Origin: a virus | Length of the DNA stretch: 56,290 nucleotides | Virus record (IMG/VR): IMGVR_UViG_3300042396_000233 | Span: 1 to 56,290 of that record | Direction: 5' to 3' (one strand) | Shown: in pieces, positions 36,110 through 43,482 of the stretch | Layout: each line of letters begins with the position of its first letter | Position numbering within the stretch: the stretch's first letter is position 1 | Translations under genes and position numbers: made by a program | The notes under the pieces: model-generated | What the model was told of the DNA's origin: nothing | Database searches by the model: none | The model's input: the letters and a program-made list of their open reading frames with translations, nothing else

Positions 36110-36397
36110 ATGCGTCAAGTGATTTTTAAACAAACACCTATAAATACTCAACCAGCTGTAGGCTCTCTTATGAGGAGTCGGCTTACAGGTGACTTTATAA
36201 ACATAGTTCTAAACATCTCTGATACATTATTTGATGATGATGGTTTTAAATTCAGATTCATTCAGAGTGTTCGTTATGCCAAAGTGTCTAAATCACTTTC
36301 GGATAACGATACAGCAAATGTGACATATTTAGATGGAACACGCTCACGAGCTAATAACAAAAGATTTAAGTTAAAACAGAAACCTTGGCGGGTTTAG
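36110..36397 (+). CDS. Intron-encoded unknown protein 1
   Basis: 95 residues, with GAGGAG 10-15 bases upstream of the ATG. It lies in the intron ahead of P7. The protein is basic at the end (RSRANNKRFKLKQKPWRV) and has none of the LAGLIDADG, GIY-YIG, HNH or His-Cys motifs expected of homing endonucleases. It may be a diverged maturase or nuclease, or an unrelated passenger. Confidence 0.55.
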   Translation: MRQVIFKQTPINTQPAVGSLMRSRLTGDFINIVLNISDTLFDDDGFKFRFIQSVRYAKVSKSLSDNDTANVTYLDGTRSRANNKRFKLKQKPWRV

Positions 36398-36436
36398 AAA
36401 GTGTAGAGACTATCGAAATTCTATAGGAGAGTGTTA

Positions 36437-36649
36437 ATGAGAAGTATATGCCCAAACTGTAGTGGTACGGGAAAAGATCCCAAAGTAAAACAGCCTAAAC
36501 CAGGAGACGGTGTAATCTACTGTACCCATTGTAATGGTGACGGCAATGACACCTGGGCAGACTTTTTAGAGAACTCAAATCGTAGAAGAGTAGAGTACAC
36601 CCAAGCGGGTGGAAGCGCGTCACAAGATGATATAGTCCGATCTGCATAG
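36437..36649 (+). CDS. Intron-encoded zinc-ribbon protein 2
   Basis: 70 residues from ATG 36437, preceded by AGGAGAG. Two CxxCxGxG-type motifs, CPNCSGTG and CTHCNGDG, about 24 residues apart, form a DnaJ-like zinc ribbon. The rest is acidic then basic. It occupies the intron between the two P7 strands and its last codons overlap the 3' P7 strand. A similar CPDCKGTG/CQSCLGSG protein is coded at 38331. Not a recognised homing endonuclease. Confidence 0.55.
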   Translation: MRSICPNCSGTGKDPKVKQPKPGDGVIYCTHCNGDGNDTWADFLENSNRRRVEYTQAGGSASQDDIVRSA

Positions 36650-36705
36650 TGATATGTAGCAGTCGAAAGACGGGCACGAATTAGCGAATCGTGTTGAACA
36701 AAATG

Positions 36706-37595
36706 GTGCAGAACAAAGTTTGGAAGATTTTGAAACATGCTGCCTAGCAGATATTAATCTTCCAGCTATTACTAGTTTGGGTGAGTTCCTTGATATATCC
36801 CAGCTGGTTTATCGATTAAATAAACACAGTCTGATGTTAAGCAGCCATCAGAAAGAAACAGAAGAAGTTGTACATCGTAATTTGAGGATGGGTATTGGAT
36901 TAACTGGTATTTGTCAAGCTTCTGACTTACAGATGGGTTGGTTGAATGAAGCTTACGAGTTCCTACGTACAACTGATGAAGAATACTCAGCATTACGTGG
37001 TTGGCCTACTAGTATCAAACTGACAACTGTAAAACCTAGTGGTACCTTATCATTACTGCCCGGTGTTACCCCCGGTATCCATCCTGGATTTGCTCAGTTT
37101 ATGCTAAGAAGGATACGGATAGCTGCTGAACATCCGTTAGTAACAACTTGTACTGATCATGGTTATCCGGTCGAGTTCGCTAAGAATTTCGACGGTAGTT
37201 TGAATTATGGTACTTGTGTTGTTACATTTCCTTTCAGATATCCGGATGGTACGGTTCTGGCAAGAGATGTCACAGCTATTAAACAGTTGGAAATGATCAG
37301 TCGCTTACAAGCCAATTGGTCTGATAATTCAGTGTCTTGTACTGTGTATTATAAGCCGGAAGAATTACCAGCCATACGCTCGTATCTGGAAAAGAATTAC
37401 ACTAATGGTATAAAAACTGTTAGTTTTATGCTGCATTCTGATCATGGTTTCCTTCAAGCTCCTTATGAAGAAATATCAGAAGAGGCATATAATAAGCTTG
37501 TAGCAAGTACACGCGTGATTAACTCAGTACCAACTTGTGTTGAAGAAGAGTTGGCTGCGGAAGATTGCGAAAAAGGCGCTTGTCCTATTCGTTAA
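36706..37595 (+). CDS. Class II ribonucleotide reductase, exon 2
   Basis: Residues 347-642. The spliced junction gives NPCAEQ with Cys347 and Glu349, equivalent to the radical Cys408 and Glu410 of the Lactobacillus enzyme, and Cys358 eleven residues later, equivalent to Cys419. TTVKPSGTLSLLPGVTPGIHPG is the conserved substrate-phosphate region. The protein ends DCEKGACPIR, whose C-x4-C pair (634, 639) is the swinging thiol pair that re-reduces the active site. A terminator follows. Confidence 0.9.
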
Positions 37596-37606
37596 TTAGT
37601 TGATCT

Positions 37607-37631
37607 AGCCCTCATTAATTTGGGGGCTTTT
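37607..37631 (+). terminator. Rho-independent terminator after ribonucleotide reductase
   Basis: GCCCTC (37608-37613) pairs with TGGGGGC-type bases (37621-37627) with one G.T, followed by TTTT. It lies 12 bases after the reductase stop. Confidence 0.7.
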
Positions 37632-37645
37632 AACTTGGAGTTAGA

Positions 37646-37891
37646 ATGAATAATTTCTTAGTGATTGAAAAGCATTGGTTTAAGTCGGAAGGGCTGCATA
37701 GTTTGGTACGGTTTCTCCATTTTGTCATAATAGTAGACCATGCTAACTACACCTTTAGCTACTTTAAGAATCGTTATAATGGAATCACAGATGTGCAGTT
37801 TTCGATAACAGATCTAGATAAGCATCTACAAGCAATCACGAGGAATAGTCAGCTTGAAATTAAGAAGCTTTTCTTTAATGCAGGTGTCTAA
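37646..37891 (+). CDS. Unknown small protein
   Basis: 81 residues with TTGGAGTTAGA upstream. Mixed strand and helix pattern (LHFVIIVDHANYTFSYF, then TDLDKHLQAI). It ends in TAATG overlapping the next start. No family recognised. Confidence 0.55.
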   Translation: MNNFLVIEKHWFKSEGLHSLVRFLHFVIIVDHANYTFSYFKNRYNGITDVQFSITDLDKHLQAITRNSQLEIKKLFFNAGV

Positions 37892-38046
37892 TGGGAAGAT
37901 GTGATAGATTTTACTATATATTTGAACGACATATTGGTTTTGGGGTGAGATGGTGTAATTTTTATTATCAACTCGAGATTTCTATTTCTATTCCCTTCAT
38001 AACATTCGTAATAGGCTTGGGAAAGAAAAACGAAGATTGGTGGTAA
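37891..38046 (+). CDS. Small protein with a hydrophobic C-terminal half (51 aa)
   Basis: ATG at 37891 overlaps the previous TAA. Aromatic-rich N-terminus (DRFYYIFERHIGFGVRW), then a hydrophobic segment ISIPFITFVIGLG and a charged tail. Coupled translation is likely; there is no family match. Confidence 0.45.
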   Translation: MGRCDRFYYIFERHIGFGVRWCNFYYQLEISISIPFITFVIGLGKKNEDWW

Positions 38047-38071
38047 ATCTTTTACTAATTGGAGTGAATAA

Positions 38072-38320
38072 ATGTTTATTGTTGATGTAACTACTGAAGA
38101 TACACGATTAATGGCCAAATCTGAGGTTGGTGACCTATATTCGTGTACAATTCTCGACCATCTTACAGGAGAAACAGCATACTTTGATATAAATGCTGGT
38201 ACATTAGGTACAGTTGTCTCTATGATGATTGCTGATGAAGAAGAGCAAACTCCTAAGAATACTGTATACGAATTTCTGGAAGAACTTGAATTACCTGTTA
38301 ACTTGCGTCCAATACCTTAG
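38072..38320 (+). CDS. Unknown small acidic protein
   Basis: 82 residues, with TTGGAGTG upstream. An N-terminal strand FIVDVTTEDTRLMA is followed by YSCTILDHLTGE and an acidic segment (ADEEEQT). No recognised motif. Confidence 0.55.
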   Translation: MFIVDVTTEDTRLMAKSEVGDLYSCTILDHLTGETAYFDINAGTLGTVVSMMIADEEEQTPKNTVYEFLEELELPVNLRPIP

Positions 38321-38330
38321 GAGGTAACTA

Positions 38331-38564
38331 ATGAATGCTGCTAATGTAGCTAGTACACATGATGATAATTTACAAGCGTATCTGTGTCCAGATTGTAAAG
38401 GTACTGGAAATAGTCAAACAGAGTGTGAATCCTTTTGTCAGTCTTGCCTTGGCTCTGGTGTAAATCCTGCTGTGTTTGATAAAGAGGATAACAAAGACCT
38501 AGATATATTTTTAGAGAATGATTTCCATGATGACTATGATGATTACGAGGATTTGTATGAGTAA
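38331..38564 (+). CDS. DnaJ-like zinc-ribbon small protein
   Basis: 77 residues with AGGAGGTAAC upstream. Two CxxCxGxG motifs, CPDCKGTG and CQSCLGSG, about 20 residues apart form a zinc ribbon like the DnaJ central domain, followed by an acidic tail rich in Asp, Glu and Tyr. The motif pair resembles the intron-encoded protein at 36437. The role is unknown; such proteins often bind nucleic acid or partner proteins. Confidence 0.65.
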   Translation: MNAANVASTHDDNLQAYLCPDCKGTGNSQTECESFCQSCLGSGVNPAVFDKEDNKDLDIFLENDFHDDYDDYEDLYE

Positions 38565-38862
38565 AAATACAATTGGCTGGTTGTTAGTAATAATTGGGTG
38601 TTTAATTGTTTGTAGTTCTCTGATTATAATGGCTAATACTTCGAATACTATCTCATTCTCACGGACAGATAAAATAATAGTGTCTGCTGCTGTAATACGA
38701 GGTTTGAACTTACCACCCGAAGTATCTAAATTGAATATAGTATGTCCCCAGGCAAAGTGCACTCCTTCTGAGATAGTGCTTGTATCTAATGTGCTTTCAG
38801 GTTCTGTTGAAGAATCTAGTCTAATAATTAGTAAATTTAAAGAGGTGACTGGTGAACAGTGA
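38557..38862 (+). CDS. Membrane-anchored small protein
   Basis: 101 residues from ATG 38557, overlapping the previous gene by 8 bases. A single N-terminal membrane anchor (IGWLLVIIGCLIVCSSLIIM) is followed by an extracytoplasmic domain holding two Cys in IVCPQAKC, a likely disulphide. It overlaps the ligase gene by 11 bases. No family recognised. Confidence 0.55.
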   Translation: MSKNTIGWLLVIIGCLIVCSSLIIMANTSNTISFSRTDKIIVSAAVIRGLNLPPEVSKLNIVCPQAKCTPSEIVLVSNVLSGSVEESSLIISKFKEVTGEQ

Positions 38863-40072
38863 TTCAGTATTTATTGCTATTGAAGAGATTGCAGCTCATA
38901 AATCAAGATTAAAAAAGCAGCAATTATTGTCTCAGTATAAAGAAGATTCTTTCTTCAGTGAAGTGTTGAAGGCTACGTACGATCCTCATAGAGTCTTTGG
39001 CAAATTATTCATCTCTGATGTTCCTGGTAACGGTAATGAAATGTTATCGGTGAAAGATTTGAATCGACCATACTCAATGGATTTGCATTATTCTCTGACA
39101 AAAGCTTCTGGTATCCTTTACTCTAGGATTGTCAATAAAGATCTGAAAATGGGAGCAGCAATTAAGACAATCAACTCGGTGTTTGGAAATCTGATTGAAG
39201 AAATGCCATATATGCGTTGCTCCACTCCAGAAGAAGTTCCACTTGAAACTCTGAATTATAGTAAAGGCGATTGGGTGGCGCAACCAAAGAAAGATGGTCT
39301 ATATGCTGAAAAGCGAAACACCGCCTATCTTTCTAGACAAGGTAAGGTGTTGTTTTATGAGGATACTCTAAAAATACCAGAGTTGCATAATAATTTTATT
39401 TGGCAAGGTGAATTGACGATCAAAGATCCTAACGGTGTTACAATTGATCGTGCGATTAGTAATGGAATGATCAACTCTATTGCCCAAGGTGGTGTACTAC
39501 CGAGTGGTTTTGAGCTTGTGTATTCCGCATGGGATGCAATTAAAGATCACCGTACGGACTCTGCTCCATATGGTGATAGGCTGGCCCGTATTCCAAAACG
39601 ACTATGTATCACAACATATCCAGTATCAAGTAACGAAGGTAGATTAGCACTACGTAAACATGTGGTAGATAGTAAGGAGGGTGAGGGTCTAGTTCTGAAG
39701 CACCTATATGCACCTTGGTTTTCAGGTACGTCGCGCTTGATGGTAAAAGATAAGGAAGTCCATGAGGTTTGTCTATGTGTAATCGGATTAATGGCTGGTA
39801 AAGGACGCCTGTCTGATACCTTTGGTTCACTAATTTGCGTGTCTGAGGAAGGCGACTTACGAGTCAATGTATCTGGCCTTACAGATGCTGAACGCAAAAA
39901 GATTGTTGATAATTGGAAAAAGTTTGAATACAGTGCAGTATCTGTCAAATTCAAGAATGTAATCAAAAACTCAAAAGGTGAGTATTCGTTGTTTGAGCCA
40001 CGGTATGGTGGTGAGCGTTTTGATAAATCACCAGACTCACTGGAAGACATATTGAAAAGGTATCCATTATGA
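38852..40072 (+). CDS. ATP-dependent DNA ligase, GTG start
   Basis: 406 residues from GTG 38852, with AGAGGTGA upstream. Ligase motif I is QPKKDGLYAEKR, nucleophile Lys146 in K-x-D-G. Motif III-like FIWQGELTI, motif IV GEGLVLKH and motif V SRLMVKDK follow, then an OB-fold end. The N-terminal 130 residues form the helical DNA-binding part. It seals nicks between processed Okazaki fragments, acting after the exonuclease and polymerase. Confidence 0.9.
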   Translation: MNSDSVFIAIEEIAAHKSRLKKQQLLSQYKEDSFFSEVLKATYDPHRVFGKLFISDVPGNGNEMLSVKDLNRPYSMDLHYSLTKASGILYSRIVNKDLKMGAAIKTINSVFGNLIEEMPYMRCSTPEEVPLETLNYSKGDWVAQPKKDGLYAEKRNTAYLSRQGKVLFYEDTLKIPELHNNFIWQGELTIKDPNGVTIDRAISNGMINSIAQGGVLPSGFELVYSAWDAIKDHRTDSAPYGDRLARIPKRLCITTYPVSSNEGRLALRKHVVDSKEGEGLVLKHLYAPWFSGTSRLMVKDKEVHEVCLCVIGLMAGKGRLSDTFGSLICVSEEGDLRVNVSGLTDAERKKIVDNWKKFEYSAVSVKFKNVIKNSKGEYSLFEPRYGGERFDKSPDSLEDILKRYPL

Positions 40073-40893
40073 AATTGCAGTTTATTGCAGGTAACATAAA
40101 TGCTGTTGTAGAAGCATTGTGTGTTGAACATCCCGATATACAAGATATTCTTCGTAATCATACCATATGTGCTGGAGGTGCTATCACAAGTATGCTGATG
40201 GGTACAAAGGTGAATGACTATGACTTCTACTTTGACAGCTTCGAGGCAGTAAGGTCTGTGTTAAGTTATTTTACCAAGAAAGAAAATGGTGTAGTTGGTT
40301 GGTATTCAGCGCCTTTCACTAATATAAAAGGTGAATCTGAAAGCCGAGTGTTTCTGCAAGCTGCTGACGGTATGGTTGCAACTGCTGAGAAATCAAAATA
40401 TTCTGCTAGGTTCTTTTCGGATAATGCTATTTCTTTGAATGGCAAGGTGCAACTCATACTCAGATTCTATGGAACACCTGAACAAATATTCAAGAACTAT
40501 GATTTCATTCATTGCACATGCTATTGGTCATCTTCAACAGGGATAGTAGCCCCAAAGAAAGCTCTCGAATCTATTTTGACGAAAGAACTCTATTATCAAG
40601 GTTCTTTATACCCGATATGTTCCATCCTTCGTATACGTAAATTTATAAAACGTGGTTGGAAGATCTCAGCTGGTCAGGTATTAAAGATGATACTGCAGGT
40701 ATCAGAAGTAGATTTAACACACAGGGCTACTCTGCGTGATCAATTAGTAGGTGTAGATATGTTGTATCTAAAGGGGTTCCTGGATGCTGCATTGAACTCT
40801 GAAGATGAGAGCGTGGATTTGAACTTTATAACAGGACTCCTCGACGAGGCCTTTGGAGAAGAAGACTTTGAAGACATTAGTATTCAATCATAA
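40069..40893 (+). CDS. Nucleotidyltransferase-superfamily protein
   Basis: 274 residues overlapping the ligase stop by 4 bases. CAGGAITSMLMGTKVNDYDFYF is abbreviated here as AGGAITSMLMG plus NDYDFYF: the GG pair (36-37) and the Asp pair 50 and 52 match the catalytic start of the poly(A)/CCA-adding nucleotidyltransferase fold. The C-terminal half is helical. Phages often carry such a protein; substrate is unknown (tRNA repair or modification is possible). Confidence 0.7.
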   Translation: MKLQFIAGNINAVVEALCVEHPDIQDILRNHTICAGGAITSMLMGTKVNDYDFYFDSFEAVRSVLSYFTKKENGVVGWYSAPFTNIKGESESRVFLQAADGMVATAEKSKYSARFFSDNAISLNGKVQLILRFYGTPEQIFKNYDFIHCTCYWSSSTGIVAPKKALESILTKELYYQGSLYPICSILRIRKFIKRGWKISAGQVLKMILQVSEVDLTHRATLRDQLVGVDMLYLKGFLDAALNSEDESVDLNFITGLLDEAFGEEDFEDISIQS

Positions 40894-41071
40894 AGTAGGC
40901 GATGTCCTTAAAAGTGAGATGGGCGCAGAACTCGCATTACTAAGGTTCAATCCTAGATCTCAAAGGATGATGCTTAAAGATCAAACAGGTTGTCTGTATT
41001 TCTATACGATGTGTGGTAAATCTATAGGGCGTATAGGATTCCCTGGAAACATTCCTATGAACGCCTCTTAA
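40853..41071 (+). CDS. Small unknown beta-rich protein, non-ATG start likely
   Basis: 72 residues if TTG 40853 is used, 67 from TTG 40868, or 50 from ATG 40919. The sequence FNHKVGDVLKSEMGAELALL followed by RMMLKDQTGCLYFYTM looks like a complete small barrel only with an upstream start. It overlaps the nucleotidyltransferase gene. No ATG has a ribosome-binding site, so start and reality remain uncertain. Confidence 0.45.
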   Translation: MEKKTLKTLVFNHKVGDVLKSEMGAELALLRFNPRSQRMMLKDQTGCLYFYTMCGKSIGRIGFPGNIPMNAS

Positions 41072-41078
41072 AAAACGC

Positions 41079-41121
41079 GCAGGTGCTCGCCCGAAAAAGA
41101 GGGTCACAGCACCCCGCCTGC
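41079..41121 (+). other. GC-rich stem-loop in the intergenic leader
   Basis: GGTGCT (41082-41087) pairs with AGCACC (41108-41113), with an inner CCC/GGG helix (41090-41092 with 41101-41103) and an outer GCA/TGC. No T run follows, so it is unlike a terminator. It sits 115 bases before the gene at 41236 in unusually GC-rich DNA. The rest of 41072-41235 holds only the candidate promoter at about 41195. Confidence 0.5.
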
Positions 41122-41194
41122 CTCGCGGCTTTCACTGACTGATAAGTGTCGCTGCAAATTTTGTGCAATATTGGGCAATTGTCACGCAATTAAT

Positions 41195-41202
41195 GCTATA
41201 AC
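41195..41202 (+). promoter_or_regulatory. Possible extended -10 host promoter for the 41236 gene
   Basis: TGCTATAAC fits an extended -10 element (TGnTATAAT). Upstream hexamers (TTGGGC at 41171, 20 bases away) are weak. A second small AT-rich region follows before the ATG. This would let host RNA polymerase transcribe the isolated gene at 41236. Confidence 0.4.
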
Positions 41203-41235
41203 CCCTCAATAATCTAAATATAAAAGGTAATAACT

Positions 41236-42015
41236 ATGTCTCAACCACAAATTTTCAATGCTGTTTGCGTACGTGATCCTAACACTGGTGCTCTGGTTGC
41301 TTTCGATACAAGAGCTGAAGCTGATATGTTCTTACGTAAACCGTTGATCACAAGTGCTTTGTTGGCGCTCGGTGCCGCACAAGACTTGGTAGATTGGCTG
41401 ATTGACAACACTGATACTGTGTTGAATGCCTTTGGTACGGATACGATTCGTCGTGTAACCAAAAATGAAAAAGCTTCTCTGAAAACAGCGCTGGATGTAA
41501 TCGCTACATTGAAAGATAAGCGTTTTGACTTCCTGACCACTAATGCGGAAGCAATCGTCACCTCATTCAAATGGCCTGCAACCAAAAAGATGTCTCCTGA
41601 AGAATCTGCGCTGGCAACTAAAAACACTTTGATGGCTGCCCTGGACAACAACGTTGATGTAGTCAGTTGGATCATCGCCAATAAAGATGCTGTCCTAAAA
41701 GCCTTCGAAGCCGGTGTCATTAAACGTGAAGTTGATCCAAAAGCTAAAGCTGGTCTTAAAATCTATCAATTGGCAAACGCCTTAGAGAAGATATTGGCTG
41801 GTAATACTTTCGAAACCGAAGAAGCTTTGGAAAATGCTGTTGCTGCAGCAATTGCTGACAAAACTATTGAACGCTTATATGATCTGGAGACAGGCGAAGC
41901 GAAACATGAATTCGATACTTACTTATCGGATGCTATGGTCAAGTTGAAAGATACCTTCTTGCCAGACGAATTTGAAGAAGAAGAAACCGCAGAAGAAGAC
42001 GATTCTGCAGAATAA
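41236..42015 (+). CDS. Acidic-tailed protein of three helical repeats, in its own transcription unit
   Basis: 259 residues. Three tandem segments of about 45 residues share a pattern: WLIDNTDTVLNAF (54-66), FLTTNAEAIVTSF (99-111) and WIIANKDAVLKAF (145-157). Each is followed by a basic stretch, about ten residues further by KAS/SAL/KAG, then a second helix. The last 20 residues are almost all Glu and Asp. AAGGTAATAACT precedes the ATG. Codons are GC-richer than in neighbours. It has its own promoter candidate and terminator, which suggests a single, abundantly made product. Function unknown. Confidence 0.7.
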   Translation: MSQPQIFNAVCVRDPNTGALVAFDTRAEADMFLRKPLITSALLALGAAQDLVDWLIDNTDTVLNAFGTDTIRRVTKNEKASLKTALDVIATLKDKRFDFLTTNAEAIVTSFKWPATKKMSPEESALATKNTLMAALDNNVDVVSWIIANKDAVLKAFEAGVIKREVDPKAKAGLKIYQLANALEKILAGNTFETEEALENAVAAAIADKTIERLYDLETGEAKHEFDTYLSDAMVKLKDTFLPDEFEEEETAEEDDSAE

Positions 42016-42033
42016 GACGTAATACCTTTCAAG

Positions 42034-42058
42034 CCCCCTCCCTGCGAGGGGGTTTTTT
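42034..42058 (+). terminator. Rho-independent terminator after the repeat protein
   Basis: CCCCCTC (42034-42040) pairs with GAGGGGG (42046-42052), followed by TTTTTT at 42053-42058. It isolates the gene at 41236 from the nuclease genes downstream. Confidence 0.92.
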
Positions 42059-42077
42059 ATTGACTTTGGAGTTATAA

Positions 42078-42578
42078 ATGATAACAAAATTTCTTGCAAT
42101 TGATCTCGAAACAACAGGTCTAAAACCAGCTGAAGGTGTAATTCTGGAAGCGTGTGCGATCCCTCTTTCAGAAGATTTACAAGAAACTGGTCCGCGTTTC
42201 AATGAAGTATTTGGGTACAAAGGTGTAAAAGCAGAGTTAAGTGAGTTCATCCTTAAAATGCATGGCCCCGAAGGTACTGGGTTGCTTGATGCCAGACCTA
42301 CAAGCACTTTAGGTGAGTTTGAAGCTTGGCTAAAATTACATACGAGTACTGAGATACACCTATTAGGCAGTTCTGTTAACTTTGATAAAAACTGGTTAGA
42401 GCACCATTTTCCGAATGTTAAGTTTAGCCATCAAGTGCTGGATACCACGTCTCTGAAATTATTATATCCAATTCAAGTTGCGGAAGATAATACAGAGCAT
42501 CGCGCAGAAGCCGATATTGAGTATAGTATTAGACTCGCAAAGGCTTACCGTCGTATGATGAAATTGGCGTTAGGCTAA
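42078..42578 (+). CDS. DnaQ-like 3'-5' exonuclease (oligoribonuclease-type)
   Basis: 166 residues. Exo I AIDLETTGL (Asp9, Glu11), Exo II GSSVNFDKNWLEHHF and Exo III HRAEADIEYS, as in DnaQ/oligoribonuclease enzymes. The length and the order suggest an oligoribonuclease-like enzyme rather than a proofreading subunit, since the polymerase has its own exonuclease. It could clear short RNA or DNA oligomers or recycle nucleotides. TTGGAGTT precedes the ATG. It overlaps the RNase H gene start. Confidence 0.88.
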   Translation: MITKFLAIDLETTGLKPAEGVILEACAIPLSEDLQETGPRFNEVFGYKGVKAELSEFILKMHGPEGTGLLDARPTSTLGEFEAWLKLHTSTEIHLLGSSVNFDKNWLEHHFPNVKFSHQVLDTTSLKLLYPIQVAEDNTEHRAEADIEYSIRLAKAYRRMMKLALG

Positions 42579-43036
42579 TGCTATTATATACAGATGGTTC
42601 TTGTAATCTAGTCAAAGGAGTTGGTGGCTGGGCCGTAGTGGATGGTAATGAGATGATTGTGCTTAAAAGTGGCTCAGCTATAGGTACCACCGTTACAAAT
42701 AATAGAATGGAATTACAGGCAATAATTGAAGCGGTTAAGCTGGTCAATGAACCTAGTAATATCATATACACTGATTCCCAGTATGCTTGTAATGGTATAA
42801 CTAAATGGTTTGCCAAGTGGGTCAAAAACAACTTCAAAACGGCATCAGGGTCGCCTGTAAAGAATCAAGATTTATGGATTGAGCTTAAGACAGCTTTAGT
42901 TTCAAAAACGCAAGAGGGTATCCATATAGATTTTGAGTGGGTACGTGCTCATAATGGGGATCTTGCCAACTCAATTGCAGACACTGCTTGCTATAATCAA
43001 ATGTTGGCAGCTGCTGAATTAATCAAATCGAGGTAA
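42578..43036 (+). CDS. rnhA: Ribonuclease HI
   Basis: 152 residues. The catalytic set is visible: Asp6 (YTDGSC), Glu45 (NNRMEL), Asp66 (YTDSQYA) and WVRAHNGDLANSIAD with the His loop and last Asp. It degrades RNA in RNA-DNA hybrids such as primers, complementing the T7 gp6-like exonuclease. It starts in a TAATG overlap with the DnaQ-like gene. Size matches bacterial RNase HI. Confidence 0.92.
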   Translation: MLLYTDGSCNLVKGVGGWAVVDGNEMIVLKSGSAIGTTVTNNRMELQAIIEAVKLVNEPSNIIYTDSQYACNGITKWFAKWVKNNFKTASGSPVKNQDLWIELKTALVSKTQEGIHIDFEWVRAHNGDLANSIADTACYNQMLAAAELIKSR

Positions 43037-43040
43037 TAAT

Positions 43041-43283
43041 ATGCTTTCTAAATCACAAATCACAAGAGCGCTAGTTCCACTGCTGATGATATCTATGCCT
43101 GGTCCGGATATCAATGCTGAAATTTTGCGGTTGCGTAATACACCTTTTCATGATCGTACGAAACGCGGCGGACAAAGCAAAGGTAGTAAGAGGTATAAAG
43201 CATCTACTAATAAATTTATCCCACATCAAGGTATAAGAGAGTGTGCAAGACGCTTGGCTCAACGTGCAAAAGCGCAGTCATAG
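43041..43283 (+). CDS. Small basic protein
   Basis: 80 residues, AGGTAATAAT upstream. The C-terminal half is highly basic (TKRGGQSKGSKRYKAS, RECARRLAQRAKAQS), suggesting nucleic acid binding. No named domain. It overlaps the next gene by 20 bases. Confidence 0.55.
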   Translation: MLSKSQITRALVPLLMISMPGPDINAEILRLRNTPFHDRTKRGGQSKGSKRYKASTNKFIPHQGIRECARRLAQRAKAQS

Positions 43284-43482
43284 TGCTTTGGAGAGTATTT
43301 GTAACTTAGTTACAGGATTTGCGCTTGGAGTAGCAATCCAGGCGTATATCTACCCTTTATTTGGGATAGAGGTGCCTTTGTCACAAAACTGTATACTTGT
43401 TGCAATATTCTCTGCTGTGTCTTTGTTACGCTCCTATATAATAAGGCGTATTTTTAACAGGTTAGCTGTGAGGAGAATATGA
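43264..43482 (+). CDS. DUF7220-like two-span membrane protein, GTG start
   Basis: 72 residues from GTG 43264, chosen because the family-like opening QKRSHSALESICNLVTGF follows at once. Two membrane segments: CNLVTGFALGVAIQAYIY and QNCILVAIFSAVSLL, then RSYIIRRIFNRL. This pattern is common in small phage membrane proteins of unknown role. The TGA overlaps the next ATG. Confidence 0.65.
   Translation: MQKRSHSALESICNLVTGFALGVAIQAYIYPLFGIEVPLSQNCILVAIFSAVSLLRSYIIRRIFNRLAVRRI

Larger units (their letters stand above)
35987..36705 (+). ncRNA. Group I intron in the ribonucleotide reductase gene (two ORFs)
   Basis: 719 nt. The exon end AATCCGT (35980-35986) pairs with GCGGATT (35998-36004), giving P1 with a U.G at the splice site. 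Core elements: GTGAATTCGGGGAAC (36014-36028), GGCAATCCCGAGCTAAGC (36039-36056), GTAGAGACTATCG (36403-36415) and GATATAGTCCG (36629-36639), where GACTAT and ATAGTC form P7. The intron ends in G at 36705. Joining T(35986) to GT(36706) gives TGT and the motif NPCAEQ. ORFs lie before P7 (36110) and between the P7 strands (36437). Confidence 0.93.

Noticed and set aside
35987-36705. Ribonucleotide reductase as two genes or a frameshift error
   Set aside because: Joining at 35986/36706 restores NPCAEQ and the group I core is present.
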